Positions 1-7,317 of a stretch of DNA of 51,827 nucleotides are shown piece after piece. The position numbers were made by a program, and so were the translations under genes. The notes under the pieces were generated by a model. It was not told where the DNA came from, did no database searches, and saw nothing but the letters and a program-made list of their open reading frames with translations. Positions within the stretch are counted from its first letter, which is position 1; each line of letters starts with the position of its first letter. The DNA lies in assembly GCA_023411815.1 (NCBI GenBank), contig JAEYOJ010000002.1:1-51827 (forward strand), written 5' to 3'. This stretch comes from Pseudomonadota bacterium. GTDB taxonomy: Bacteria; Desulfobacterota; Desulfovibrionia; Desulfovibrionales; Desulfovibrionaceae.

Positions 1-249
1 GGGTGTAAGCTCGGCCTCCTTGAGCGCCTGGAAGTCTGTTTCCCGCAGGTGGGCGGATTCGTGGTCTATGTACCCCCTGGCCAGATTTATGAGGATCTCC
101 GGCGCATCCAAGGGTAGCGAGGGCAGATGGATGGCCTTGCCGTCGGTGTAGGCCGCATTGCCTCCTATTTCCACCTTCACTCCGTATTTCCGGCCAAGAA
201 CGCTTGCCACCAAGGGCAGCGAGCGCATGACCGCTTTGGGATCGTGCAT
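1..249 (-). CDS. CobT-like VWA-associated protein, N-terminal part (cut by window edge)
   Basis: Only the first 83 codons are inside the window. The ATG at 249 has a clear GGGAGGTGG ribosome binding site. The visible protein starts MHDPKAVMRSLPLVASVLGR and contains an HESAH stretch (an HExxH-like motif) near residue 68. A zinc-metalloprotease-like HExxH near the N-terminus is seen in CobT/VWA-type proteins that partner with MoxR/CobS ATPases on phages and integrative elements. It lies 12 bp downstream of the DUF3150 gene and shares its strand, so the trio is probably one operon. The VWA domain itself would lie outside the window, so the call rests on this fragment and on the neighbours. It could be another HExxH protein. 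Confidence 0.5.
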   Translation of the reverse strand, partial: MHDPKAVMRSLPLVASVLGRKYGVKVEIGGNAAYTDGKAIHLPSLPLDAPEILINLARGYIDHESAHLRETDFQALKEAELTP

Positions 250-261
250 GGCCACCTCCCG

Positions 262-1293
262 CTACCAAAGCCCACAGCTTGGCAGCACGGGCTGGGGAGG
301 CCGTACTCCCGGCATCTCCTCGGGAAAGATGGGGCCATCTTCGGCATCAAGAATTTCCCCGATGTCCACGGGCTGGTCCTGGTCCATCTCCTGCTGGCCA
401 GGATCGGGACAATGGGACGCCTGAGCGCTTCCGCCGGCCAGAAGCCCATCCAGAATTGCGGCAGGAGTGCAGCCCTCGATGATCCTTTGGCCATGCTCGA
501 TGAGCGCCTCGGGATCGCGCAGCAAGGCCACAAGCCCCTGGAGCATGAGCAGATGCCCGCCCTGTATCATTCCCCTGCGCGGCAGGCTGGCAAACGCGGT
601 CTGGATGATGTCCGCAACCGGAGCCACTCTGGGCTCGATGAAGATAAGCCCCGCGAGCTTCTGCTGAATGGTTCGAAGCGGCGAAAGCGCCTTGTGGGTC
701 ACCTCAAGCTTGCCGGCAAAGCTCTTGTGCCAAGCCTCGCTTGCGGACTTGGCCACCTCGTCGAAGAGCGTGCCTCCGAGCCCGCGCATCTCCTCCTTTA
801 ATCCCTCGTCAATGGGCGTATTCGTCCCCGGCGGCATAATCCGGTAGACCTGCCACTTGAATCCCAGGCGGCTTCGAACGTAGTCGGCGCTGACCGTGGA
901 GTCGGCGATGAGCTGCTCCCATCCGGTGTGCCTGGAAATCCACTCCTGCACCGCCTGGTCATAGCGGGAGAGGAAGTCGGCCTTGGCGGCAGCGAACTCG
1001 CTTTGGATCTTGCGCAGTTCGTCCACGATGTCTTGGGCTTTGTCCTCGGGTACACCCCAACCGCCCAGAAAGCGGACACCATGCCGATCAAGCAGGTTCA
1101 CCGCTCGGGCCTTGAGTGTTCCAAATACCCTGAGATCCTCGGGGTTGCAGATACGCTTACTACCAAGCGAAGCCAGATCCTCTGGCGGAAGCTCCGCGCC
1201 TCCGAAATCGGCCGGGGTGAGTTTCTTGCGGGCTGACCAGATGTTCACGTCCAGGTTGATGGCCATGAGGCAGTCGAGAATTCTGTCGGTCAT
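262..1293 (-). CDS. DUF3150 family protein
   Basis: A 343-residue protein starting MTDRILDCLMAINLDVNIWS, with an AGGAGG ribosome binding site just before the ATG. The N-terminal part (about 1-150) has the look of DUF3150 proteins: NIWSARKKLTP, then ICNPEDLRVFGTLKARA and the RFLGGWGVPE stretch, followed by an amphipathic, probably coiled-coil segment. The last 50 residues are acidic and proline-rich and are probably disordered. The biochemical role of DUF3150 is unknown. The gene sits between a MoxR/CobS-type ATPase (upstream) and a CobT-like protein (12 bp downstream), an arrangement recurrent in phage-like and integrative elements. That suggests a chaperone-like complex of ATPase, VWA partner and adaptor, but this is inferred from context only. 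Confidence 0.7.
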   Translation of the reverse strand: MTDRILDCLMAINLDVNIWSARKKLTPADFGGAELPPEDLASLGSKRICNPEDLRVFGTLKARAVNLLDRHGVRFLGGWGVPEDKAQDIVDELRKIQSEFAAAKADFLSRYDQAVQEWISRHTGWEQLIADSTVSADYVRSRLGFKWQVYRIMPPGTNTPIDEGLKEEMRGLGGTLFDEVAKSASEAWHKSFAGKLEVTHKALSPLRTIQQKLAGLIFIEPRVAPVADIIQTAFASLPRRGMIQGGHLLMLQGLVALLRDPEALIEHGQRIIEGCTPAAILDGLLAGGSAQASHCPDPGQQEMDQDQPVDIGEILDAEDGPIFPEEMPGVRPPQPVLPSCGLW

Positions 1294-1310
1294 GTCTTCC
1301 TCCTGAAAAC

Positions 1311-1340
1311 GAAGAGAGCCCCGTGCAAGGGGCTCTCTTC
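1311..1340 (-). terminator. 12-bp perfect hairpin between the ATPase gene and the DUF3150 gene
   Basis: Arms GAAGAGAGCCCC (1311-1322) and GGGGCTCTCTTC (1329-1340) pair perfectly around a 6-nt loop. On the minus strand the stem is followed by GTTTTC and then immediately by the ribosome binding site of the DUF3150 gene. It can act as a partial terminator or as an mRNA processing or stability element between two genes of one operon. Which of these it is cannot be decided from sequence. Confidence 0.6.
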
Positions 1341-1379
1341 AGGTTTGTTCCTTTCGAAGGTCTGGCTGGTGCATCGAGG

Positions 1380-2363
1380 CTAGCTCCCAATAGACGTGGG
1401 GAATAGACGCTGTACAAGCTCGTGTAGGACCGCCCTGGTCTCGCGTGTGGCTCGATATCCCAAGGCGCGGTCCAGGGCGTAGGACACGGGTTGGACACCC
1501 TGTCTGGCAAGCGGCTGGAAACGGACCATGAGGTCTGCCCAGCGAATCAGGGTGCGGGTCGAGAACGTCACCTCGATGCTCGATCCATAGCCTGCCCCAG
1601 CTTCGCCCATAAACAGACGACGGACTTCGTTTGCGAACTCGACCATCTTCTTGCGGATCGCCTCCGGCAGAACAGGGGCACAGCTCTCAAGGAGTCTCTC
1701 CTCGGCTTCTGGTGCCGGGTAGCCCATCTCGCACAGCCAGAACCGGTCGAGAAAGGCCAGGTTCTGCCTGAGCGTACCCTGATAGAGCCCAGTCTCATCC
1801 GAGCCTCCATTGGTGTTGCCTGTGGCCGCGAATCGAAACATTGGTGATGGAGTTATGAGTTCCCCACCGTTCTCCGGGATGCACAGGGGCTCTCCGTCGA
1901 GGATGCCGTTAAGGCCCGCAGCAGTCGCCGGATCGAGCAGGTCAATCTCGTTGAGCAGGAATAGCCCGCCATGCTTCATGGCCAAGGCAAGTGGACCGTA
2001 TTGAAACTCCATATTGCCCTGGCGAAGGCTCAGGTGGCCAACCAGATCTGGGAATTCAAGCCGGCCGTGGCCTGTGACCTCGAATACGGGGTAGTTGAGG
2101 CGTGAGGCCAGCTGCTTGATGGCGCTTGTCTTGCCGCTGCCGGTTGGGCCGAATACGTAGAGCGGATCGGACGTGTTCATGAACCAGACGATGATGTCCC
2201 TGCTGGTCTCATGGAAAAGGTAGCTGGGATCTGAAGCCGGCGTGTAGGCACACGGGGCCGCGTAGCCCTTGACCATGCGCCCGGATGGGGCGGCGCTGAA
2301 CACAGTCCCGGCATCAGCTTCAATGACCGTGAGGTTCCTCAGGTCGTAAAAGGGATGAGTCAT
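1380..2363 (-). CDS. MoxR/CobS-type AAA+ ATPase
   Basis: A 327-residue AAA+ ATPase. Walker A GPTGSGKT is at 72-79, Walker B GGLFLLNEID at 132-141, and a sensor-like FAATGNTNGG follows. The sequence between (GHGRLEFPDLVGH, then an insert before Walker B) is typical of the MoxR/NorQ/CobS clade, which remodels partner proteins together with VWA-domain proteins. An N-terminal stretch of about 60 residues precedes the AAA core, as in CobS-like proteins. It leads the apparent operon with the DUF3150 protein and the CobT-like protein. No cobalamin genes are nearby, so a chelatase role is unlikely; the cofactor or protein target is unknown. It diverges from the toxin-antitoxin genes at 2442. Confidence 0.8.
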   Translation of the reverse strand: MTHPFYDLRNLTVIEADAGTVFSAAPSGRMVKGYAAPCAYTPASDPSYLFHETSRDIIVWFMNTSDPLYVFGPTGSGKTSAIKQLASRLNYPVFEVTGHGRLEFPDLVGHLSLRQGNMEFQYGPLALAMKHGGLFLLNEIDLLDPATAAGLNGILDGEPLCIPENGGELITPSPMFRFAATGNTNGGSDETGLYQGTLRQNLAFLDRFWLCEMGYPAPEAEERLLESCAPVLPEAIRKKMVEFANEVRRLFMGEAGAGYGSSIEVTFSTRTLIRWADLMVRFQPLARQGVQPVSYALDRALGYRATRETRAVLHELVQRLFPTSIGS

Positions 2364-2390
2364 GGTGATCTCCTTGGGAGCGGGATGGCT

Positions 2391-2431
2391 TTGACAGGAA
2401 GTGGAGCGGTATGTATTTCAAAGCGAATACA
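2391..2431 (+). promoter_or_regulatory. Promoter and operator of the toxin-antitoxin operon
   Basis: A consensus -35 hexamer TTGACA (2391-2396) lies upstream of the antitoxin start; the -10 is weak (TATTTC at 2414 with 17-bp spacing). Overlapping it is an inverted repeat TGTATT-N8-AATACA (2412-2431), ending just before the AGGAGG ribosome binding site. Ribbon-helix-helix antitoxins usually repress their own operon from such a repeat, so this is the likely operator. Confidence 0.5.
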
Positions 2432-2441
2432 GGAGGGACAT

Positions 2442-2684
2442 ATGCAAAGCCCCACCACGATCCGCCTGGATCAGGACACGCTGGCACGGCTTGATGAGGT
2501 TGCGGCGGCTACGGACAGCACGCGAGCAGCGGTCATCAAGGAGGCCGTGGCCCAGTATCTGGAGTATGATGCCTGGTTTCGCGCGAGAGTCAGGCAGGGC
2601 CTTGAGGCTGCCCGTGCGGGGCAGGTCGTGAGCCATGACGAGGCCAAGAGCCGCATTCGGGCTCTGGGCATCCATGTTGATTGA
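2442..2684 (+). CDS. Ribbon-helix-helix (CopG/ParD-like) antitoxin
   Basis: An 80-residue protein. I take the ATG at 2442 (MQSPTTIRLDQDTLARLDEV) because AGGAGGG sits 5 bp upstream and the ribbon-helix-helix fold begins there; the longer open frame upstream has no ribosome binding site. The TTIRLD beta strand followed by two helices (LARLDEVAAATDSTRAAVIKEAV in outline) is the DNA-binding half. The C-terminal part, ending in LGIHVD, is the probable toxin-neutralising helix. The stop lies inside the toxin gene (11-bp overlap), so the two are translationally coupled. It should neutralise the toxin and repress the operon. Confidence 0.8.
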   Translation: MQSPTTIRLDQDTLARLDEVAAATDSTRAAVIKEAVAQYLEYDAWFRARVRQGLEAARAGQVVSHDEAKSRIRALGIHVD

Positions 2685-2961
2685 GTGGTCGGTCCCAGCA
2701 CTTGGGGACCTAGAGGATCTCGTCAGCTACTTGCGCCAGGATGACGAGGCGACAGCTACGGCCATAGTGAACCGCGTGTTCGCGGCAGCCGAAATGCTTA
2801 CGAGCTTTCCTCGGGCGGGACGTGAAGGACGAGTCAAAGGCACGCGCGAGCTTCTTGTGAAGCGTGCGCCATATGTCTTGGTCTACATGATAGAGACGGA
2901 CCGGTTGGTTATCCTGCGTGCCCTGCATGAGCGCAGGGATTGGCCTGGAGCTGGGGAGTAA
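2674..2961 (+). CDS. RelE/ParE-family toxin
   Basis: A 95-residue protein starting MLIEWSVPALGDLEDLVSYL. The pattern is that of the RelE/ParE fold: the opening beta strand with W-S-x-x-A-x-x-D-L, the FPRAGREGRVKGTRELLV stretch, then PYVLVYMIE, and the C-terminal VILRALHERRDWP (the R-x-x-H-x-x-R-x-W signature of this superfamily). Length matches the family. The start overlaps the antitoxin stop. By family it is either a gyrase poison (ParE) or a ribosome-dependent mRNA endonuclease (RelE). The pairing with a ribbon-helix-helix antitoxin favours ParE, though not decisively. In an island it probably stabilises inheritance. Confidence 0.8.
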   Translation: MLIEWSVPALGDLEDLVSYLRQDDEATATAIVNRVFAAAEMLTSFPRAGREGRVKGTRELLVKRAPYVLVYMIETDRLVILRALHERRDWPGAGE

Positions 2962-2989
2962 GATCTATCCATAGGATTCTCATGAAGAG

Positions 2990-4282
2990 TTAACCTGGGC
3001 AAAGCAAGGCTTCCCCGGTAGCACAGGCATCCTTCCCTCTCTTGTTGATCCTGCCAATTGTCAGCCGCTCATAGGGCTGTCCCGCCTTCTGAACTCGCGC
3101 CAAAATGTCCCTGGCCGAGTCCTCTTCTCCTGTCAGGGCCAGGAGTTCAGATAGAAGCGCTGCCTGGTCGATGCTCTTTCTGCCAGGCATGGTTATCACT
3201 CGGAAGCGGTAATCACTGCTTGTCAACCACAAGGGATACTCTTGATCTTGATGGGCCGCGAAACGCTGGAAGGCCGAGCGAATGCGATTTTCAAGATCCT
3301 CGATACTGCCTTCCAGGGCGAGCTTTTGCTCCTTGAGGGCATCAAGCTGCACAAGGTCGGAAGCGTATTCGGGAGGTAGCTCAACCTGCTGCCCCTTTAT
3401 GCTTATGGGACGGAACTTGGGACAATCTGAGTTTGCCTTGCACCAGTCGCATAGAGGATGGAAACCGCTGCAAGTTGAGATCTCGTCCAGGGCTATGCTG
3501 CCGCCTTGGATATCCTGAAGCATTATCCAGAGCGACCTGGCGGTTTGCAGACAAACCTCAAGCATACTCCGGTTGGGCAGGTACGGGCCAAACGCCTTGG
3601 CATCCGACATGGACACCGAGAGAACCCAGCCTTCGATGGCGACGGCTCCTGCATCGTTTGGCAGATCGATTCCGAACAGGATTTGGGCGACTTCCGGGAA
3701 GCTCTTGCGGGTGAAGATCGTTTGCCCCTGCGCGTCCCTCAAGTTGAAACAGGGCCGGTTCCAAGTGGTCTGGAGAAGGCCCAGCTGACCATAGAGCTGG
3801 ATCTCGTTGGAGCCGTAAAGCGTCTCGGGCAGGCGCTCGTTACTTTTGAGTTCCAGAATCCGCACGGCAGGGACATTGCCGTCCCAGACAAAGGTCAAAT
3901 CAAGATGCGCCTTGATGGGTACACCAAAGCAGGTGGCCTCGATCTCAAGCTGAGGGATAGGGTACAGGCCGGCGGCAGTGAGCGCTGAGGCAATGCCGGC
4001 CTCCTGCCAATGACCACGCTGAAGGATAAGCTCGCGCCGAAGCAACTGCCGTGTGCGCATATTGTCCATCAGCTCTTCCAAACCCTCAGGCGTTATGGCG
4101 GGCTGAAGCTTGGCCGCGACAGCCGCGCGAAGGCATTCAAGGGCTTTGCCGATGTCCGACATACCGATGTAGCTTGATCGGTCCCCAAGCTGAGTCATGG
4201 TGCTATTATGGGAGTGGATCTGCAGGCCCTTGGCAAGAAGGCTGAGCAAGGCAGTAGATCTGGCGGGAAGGTGTAAATCCAT
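2990..4282 (-). CDS. Cas4/RecB-like PD-(D/E)XK nuclease with Fe-S cluster
   Basis: A 430-residue nuclease. Four cysteines lie in the Cas4/AddB arrangement: C50, then C278-x2-C281-x5-C287, expected to hold a 4Fe-4S cluster. The catalytic core between them has D128 (HLDLTF), E144-x-K146 (ILELKSN) and a Q162 motif (IQLYGQL), matching RecB-family motifs II, III and QxxxY. The C-terminal 140 residues contain a coiled coil (about 310-345) and a tail not seen in compact Cas4 proteins. It follows the ERF annealing gene on the same strand with a 96-bp gap. The pair resembles phage recombination modules in which an exonuclease makes single strands for an annealing protein. There is no CRISPR array or cas1 in the window, so a role in spacer acquisition is unlikely. 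Confidence 0.75.
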   Translation of the reverse strand: MDLHLPARSTALLSLLAKGLQIHSHNSTMTQLGDRSSYIGMSDIGKALECLRAAVAAKLQPAITPEGLEELMDNMRTRQLLRRELILQRGHWQEAGIASALTAAGLYPIPQLEIEATCFGVPIKAHLDLTFVWDGNVPAVRILELKSNERLPETLYGSNEIQLYGQLGLLQTTWNRPCFNLRDAQGQTIFTRKSFPEVAQILFGIDLPNDAGAVAIEGWVLSVSMSDAKAFGPYLPNRSMLEVCLQTARSLWIMLQDIQGGSIALDEISTCSGFHPLCDWCKANSDCPKFRPISIKGQQVELPPEYASDLVQLDALKEQKLALEGSIEDLENRIRSAFQRFAAHQDQEYPLWLTSSDYRFRVITMPGRKSIDQAALLSELLALTGEEDSARDILARVQKAGQPYERLTIGRINKRGKDACATGEALLCPG

Positions 4283-4378
4283 GGCTCTCTCCGACTGGCG
4301 GAAGAGCCCGAAGCCGGGACTCTCCCTGCCGGGTTTCCACGTGATCCGTGGTCGTTCAGGTAATGTCGCTTGCGTCTG

Positions 4379-5080
4379 CTAGGCGGAGTCTGCGTACCTC
4401 CACCACATCTTGCGCTCCTCATTCCACTTGAAGCCTGAAGCTCTGAGTACCTGTTGCTTGGCCGAGACATTGCCGGTGGCCACGATGCACAGCCTACCAT
4501 CCTGAGCGCTTGCGGTCTTGTAGCTGATGCCGTCCAGCCTGGGCATGGCGGCCAATGCAGGGTGGGGTGCTTCGTTTGGAACTGATGTTTGGGCGGATTG
4601 GGGAACGGATTTGGTAGCTACTTGTTTGGGTTGCTTGGTCGCACGTTGTCGAGGAGTTGGATGGCCGTGCGTGGCCAGTTCCGCATCATCGTCATCCTCG
4701 GTGACCATCCCGAGCATGGCCGAGAGCGCGTACCTGCGGGCATAGGTCAGCCCACTGCCGTACCCTTGCGGATCGGTCTTCGGAAGAGGCATCACGAGAA
4801 GCGAGGATTGCCATTGCTCGGATTCGGCATGAGTGAGCTTGGTGACCAGGCCCAGGTGTCCTGGATCAGCCGGCACCGGGTACTGGGTCACCCAGATGCC
4901 GTTTGAGAGGAGCGCCTCACGACAGGAATCCATGACCGAGTTGAGGGTGGCGTAACGGGATTTGGCGAATGTGTTCTCGCGGTCCTTGAGAGCGGGCTGA
5001 AGGGTGCGTTGAACGTTGATCAGGGCCTTGGCCAATTCCTTGATCTCCGGGGAACAGAATGAAGTTGCGCTCATAGCCAT
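4379..5080 (-). CDS. ERF-family single-strand annealing protein
   Basis: A 233-residue protein. Residues 1-135 match the ERF family: PEIKELAKALINVQRTLQPALKD, the YATLNSVMDSCREALLSNGIWVTQ block, LPKTDPQGYGSGLTYARRYAL and an acidic EDDDDAE segment. ERF proteins anneal complementary single strands during phage and plasmid recombination. A Pro/Gln/Lys-rich linker (about 140-180) leads to a short C-terminal domain (ASGFKWNEERKMWWRY) of the kind often fused to recombination proteins. The Cas4-like nuclease gene lies downstream. A strong hairpin plus T-run (5101-5138) separates it from the cyclase gene upstream, so it probably has its own promoter in the short leader or depends on read-through. Confidence 0.8.
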   Translation of the reverse strand: MAMSATSFCSPEIKELAKALINVQRTLQPALKDRENTFAKSRYATLNSVMDSCREALLSNGIWVTQYPVPADPGHLGLVTKLTHAESEQWQSSLLVMPLPKTDPQGYGSGLTYARRYALSAMLGMVTEDDDDAELATHGHPTPRQRATKQPKQVATKSVPQSAQTSVPNEAPHPALAAMPRLDGISYKTASAQDGRLCIVATGNVSAKQQVLRASGFKWNEERKMWWRYADSA

Positions 5081-5100
5081 ACCTTGGTGGTGAGTGTTGA

Positions 5101-5138
5101 AAAAAGAAAACCCTGCTGGCGCGAGTCCCAGCAGGGTA
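5101..5138 (-). terminator. Rho-independent terminator between the GGDEF gene and the ERF gene
   Basis: Perfect 10-bp arms ACCCTGCTGG (5111-5120) and CCAGCAGGGT (5129-5138) with an 8-nt loop. On the minus strand the stem is followed at once by TTTTCTTTTTT. This is a textbook intrinsic terminator for transcripts coming from the diguanylate cyclase gene, or an attenuator in the ERF leader. Confidence 0.75.
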
Positions 5139-5261
5139 CGAAGAAGTAGGAAGATGTGGAGCAGGAAAAAGCGATTTACTTCAACTAAGTAATATATATT
5201 CGAATCTGAAATGAACTACAGTTTACGGATGCCAAATCGCATCCGGTAGGCTTTTCTGGGA

Positions 5262-5927
5262 TCAGGAGGTAAAGGCAGCAATAAAATCGTTCAGCAAGAT
5301 ATGGTTTCTTGCCTGGGATCGTTTGGCCGATTTGCCTCTCTTGCTGGAATACATTTTGTCATCCGCGCCGTTTATGAGCGATTCCAGGCTAAAGTTCTTG
5401 TCTTGGCAAGACTGAACGCCTGCGCTGCACGAAATCACGATGCTTTTCCCATCAACAACGATGGGTGTCTCCAGTGTGGTAAGCAAGGCCTGGGCAACAA
5501 TGTGCGCTTCGTCAACGCTGTTGAGCCTATCCAGCAGGACGACGAACTCATCCCCGCCCCAGCGTGCAATCAAATCCGTGGAGCGCAGGCGCGCCTTGAA
5601 TCGTTTTGCACATTCCTTGAGCACGAGGTCGCCAGCAGCATGGCCAAGGCTATCGTTCACCTCTTTGAAGCCGTCCAGATCGAGGAAAATGGCTGCAACC
5701 GCTTTTCCTTGAGGACGCGAGCGGCGCTGGATCATTTTAGCGCACTGCTCAAGCATGAAGCGGTTGGGTAGGCCGGTCAGATGATCAGTGAGCGCCATGA
5801 CCTGCAGGTTCTTGGAAGAGAAAGGGATTTGCCTGCGGATTGCTTTCGAGATTCGCAGCCAATCAAAACCGGTACGGCAACACCAGCCCAGAGCAAACGC
5901 CAGCAGGATAACGCAGCAGTATTCCAT
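5262..5927 (-). CDS. Membrane-anchored diguanylate cyclase (GGDEF)
   Basis: A 221-residue protein with one N-terminal hydrophobic segment (about 5-20, rich in Cys) and a full GGDEF domain: DHLTGLPNR (48-56), FLDLDGFKEVND (81-92), and the active-site GGDEF at 124-128. The product-inhibition site RSTD (115-118) lies exactly five residues before GGDEF, so the enzyme is predicted both active and feedback-inhibited. It makes cyclic di-GMP from GTP at the inner membrane. There is no sensory domain beyond the membrane segment. Carriage on an island is notable, since the signal can act on host EPS and motility. The ribosome binding site (GAGGACGAG) supports this start. A perfect inverted repeat lies about 110-130 bp upstream. 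Confidence 0.9.
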   Translation of the reverse strand: MEYCCVILLAFALGWCCRTGFDWLRISKAIRRQIPFSSKNLQVMALTDHLTGLPNRFMLEQCAKMIQRRSRPQGKAVAAIFLDLDGFKEVNDSLGHAAGDLVLKECAKRFKARLRSTDLIARWGGDEFVVLLDRLNSVDEAHIVAQALLTTLETPIVVDGKSIVISCSAGVQSCQDKNFSLESLINGADDKMYSSKRGKSAKRSQARNHILLNDFIAAFTS

Positions 5928-6034
5928 CTCGTCCTCGCAACAGGGTAAGCGTGCTTTGGATGGGGAGCAGCCTGGTCATGCCGTGATCGGCAACTCCCTT
6001 AATTCGTTCTCCTTGCTGATGGTATAAACGGCTG

Positions 6035-6055
6035 GCATTCCAAATTTTGGAATGC
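6035..6055. promoter_or_regulatory. 21-bp perfect inverted repeat upstream of the GGDEF gene
   Basis: Arms GCATTCCAAA and TTTGGAATGC meet at a single central base. The repeat lies 50 bp after the end of the WYL gene and about 110 bp before the start of the cyclase gene. Its short, tight symmetry is more like an operator for a dimeric regulator than a terminator, since no T-run follows. Function is inferred. Confidence 0.5.
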
Positions 6056-6105
6056 GGTTCAGCAATTCTTCAACGAGAAGCTATCTGACAGGAAAAGATC
6101 TGCGG

Positions 6106-7128
6106 CTATGTCCGTCTGTACCTCTCCAAAGCCTTCGCATGCTCATCAATGACCTTCTGTCGCAGGTTCTCGGGAGCGATCAACTCAGCGTCGGCTCCGA
6201 AGCCAAGCACCCACTTGACCACCTCGATTTCGCTTTGTGCCGTGAAACGCAATATGCAGGTGCCATCCTCATTCGGCGTGATGACTTGATCGGGGCTCCA
6301 TGTGCGCTCACCAACATATTTGGCAGCCGTGGGCGTAGTAAAACGGACCTCCACTTCAAAGTGAGAATTGTTGATGATCCCGAATGTGTTTGTATCGTCC
6401 AACTCGGTCTTATAACCATTCTCGGCATTCTTGGGCAGAATTCTTCGCGTGGGTTGAACGTCATGGAAGCGATGTAAAGGAAACGTCATCACTCGGATTA
6501 CATCCACGGAACCTTTTGGCTGTACTTCGAGTCCGCGCACGTAGAGCGTTTCTCTGAAGGCGATCAGGCGAATGGGAGCAAAATGATATGTTTTTGGATT
6601 TGTGTGACGCGGAGCTTGGTATTTTATCTGGCAGACCGCACGGTTGTTGATTGAGACAGCGAGTCTGCTCAACAAGTCCTGAAAAGGAGTATAGTCAATT
6701 CCACCTTTTACTGCACACTGAGAGATTGTTTGAAGAGCTGATGATTTTTGGTCCTGGTCGTATAACAGAACAGTCGCATGGCTGAGTGTCTTGTTGATTT
6801 CATCCTTATAAGATTGAGGAAGTAGATTACAGAGCATATCTCTACATAGGACAAGTCGCTGCAAGTCATCAGAAGTCAAGGACACGTTTGGGCGCTTAGG
6901 TGGTGTTCTTATTTTATACCACTTCTCTCCATCTTCAATTATAGATTCAAGCTTCGTCTCACCGCTTAATTCGATCTGCTCCAACCAGCGGCTGATCGTT
7001 TGTTTGGAGCATTTGAATTTAGAAGACAGGTAGGTTAGAGAAAAACTACTCCCAGAAAATAGAAGAAGCCCATATAGGCCCAAGGCTTTACGTGTGGGGT
7101 TGCTGTCAGGGTCTATTTTTCGCGGCAT
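6106..7128 (-). CDS. WYL-domain transcriptional regulator
   Basis: A 340-residue protein with an N-terminal winged helix-turn-helix (about 10-70; SLTYLSSKFKCSKQTISRWLEQIE) followed by a WYL domain (about 165-260; ICQIKYQ-type strand, then HFAPIRLIAFRETLYVRGLEV) and a C-terminal extension (WCX-like; EVVKWVLGFGADAELIAPENLR). WYL domains bind ligands, probably nucleic-acid-derived, and WYL regulators often control phage-defence operons (BrxR and CapW are known examples). The ribosome binding site AGGAGG precedes the ATG. The gene diverges from the three-gene operon starting at 7318 across a 189-bp spacer with inverted repeats, so that operon is its likely target. Confidence 0.8.
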   Translation of the reverse strand: MPRKIDPDSNPTRKALGLYGLLLFSGSSFSLTYLSSKFKCSKQTISRWLEQIELSGETKLESIIEDGEKWYKIRTPPKRPNVSLTSDDLQRLVLCRDMLCNLLPQSYKDEINKTLSHATVLLYDQDQKSSALQTISQCAVKGGIDYTPFQDLLSRLAVSINNRAVCQIKYQAPRHTNPKTYHFAPIRLIAFRETLYVRGLEVQPKGSVDVIRVMTFPLHRFHDVQPTRRILPKNAENGYKTELDDTNTFGIINNSHFEVEVRFTTPTAAKYVGERTWSPDQVITPNEDGTCILRFTAQSEIEVVKWVLGFGADAELIAPENLRQKVIDEHAKALERYRRT

Positions 7129-7184
7129 TTGTCACCTCCTGGCGCGAATTTAGCGGAAAGCCGTTCCATATTCTGGGCAGGAGG

Positions 7185-7241
7185 TGAGGTAAAGAAACAT
7201 TTACCAAGAGCCGATATTAGCTAGAGGCTACTCTTACCTCA
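7185..7241. promoter_or_regulatory. Inverted repeats in the WYL/operon divergent spacer
   Basis: A compact repeat GGTAAA-N6-TTTACC lies at 7188-7205. A second, wider pair, TGAGGTAA (7185-7192) and TTACCTCA (7234-7241), shares its left half. Both lie between the WYL gene and the operon it diverges from. These are the best candidates for a WYL-dimer operator. No convincing -35/-10 pair stands out, though TTGACG occurs at 7253. Confidence 0.5.
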
Positions 7242-7317
7242 TTATTCAATTTTTGACGCGAGCTTAAGACCCTGATCGACACAAGGTAGTCATCAATAGC
7301 TGCTAGCTGGAGGCCGC

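Noticed and set aside
2990..4282. Cas4-like protein as evidence of a CRISPR system
   Set aside because: No repeat array, cas1 or cas2 in the window; the ERF neighbour points to recombination.
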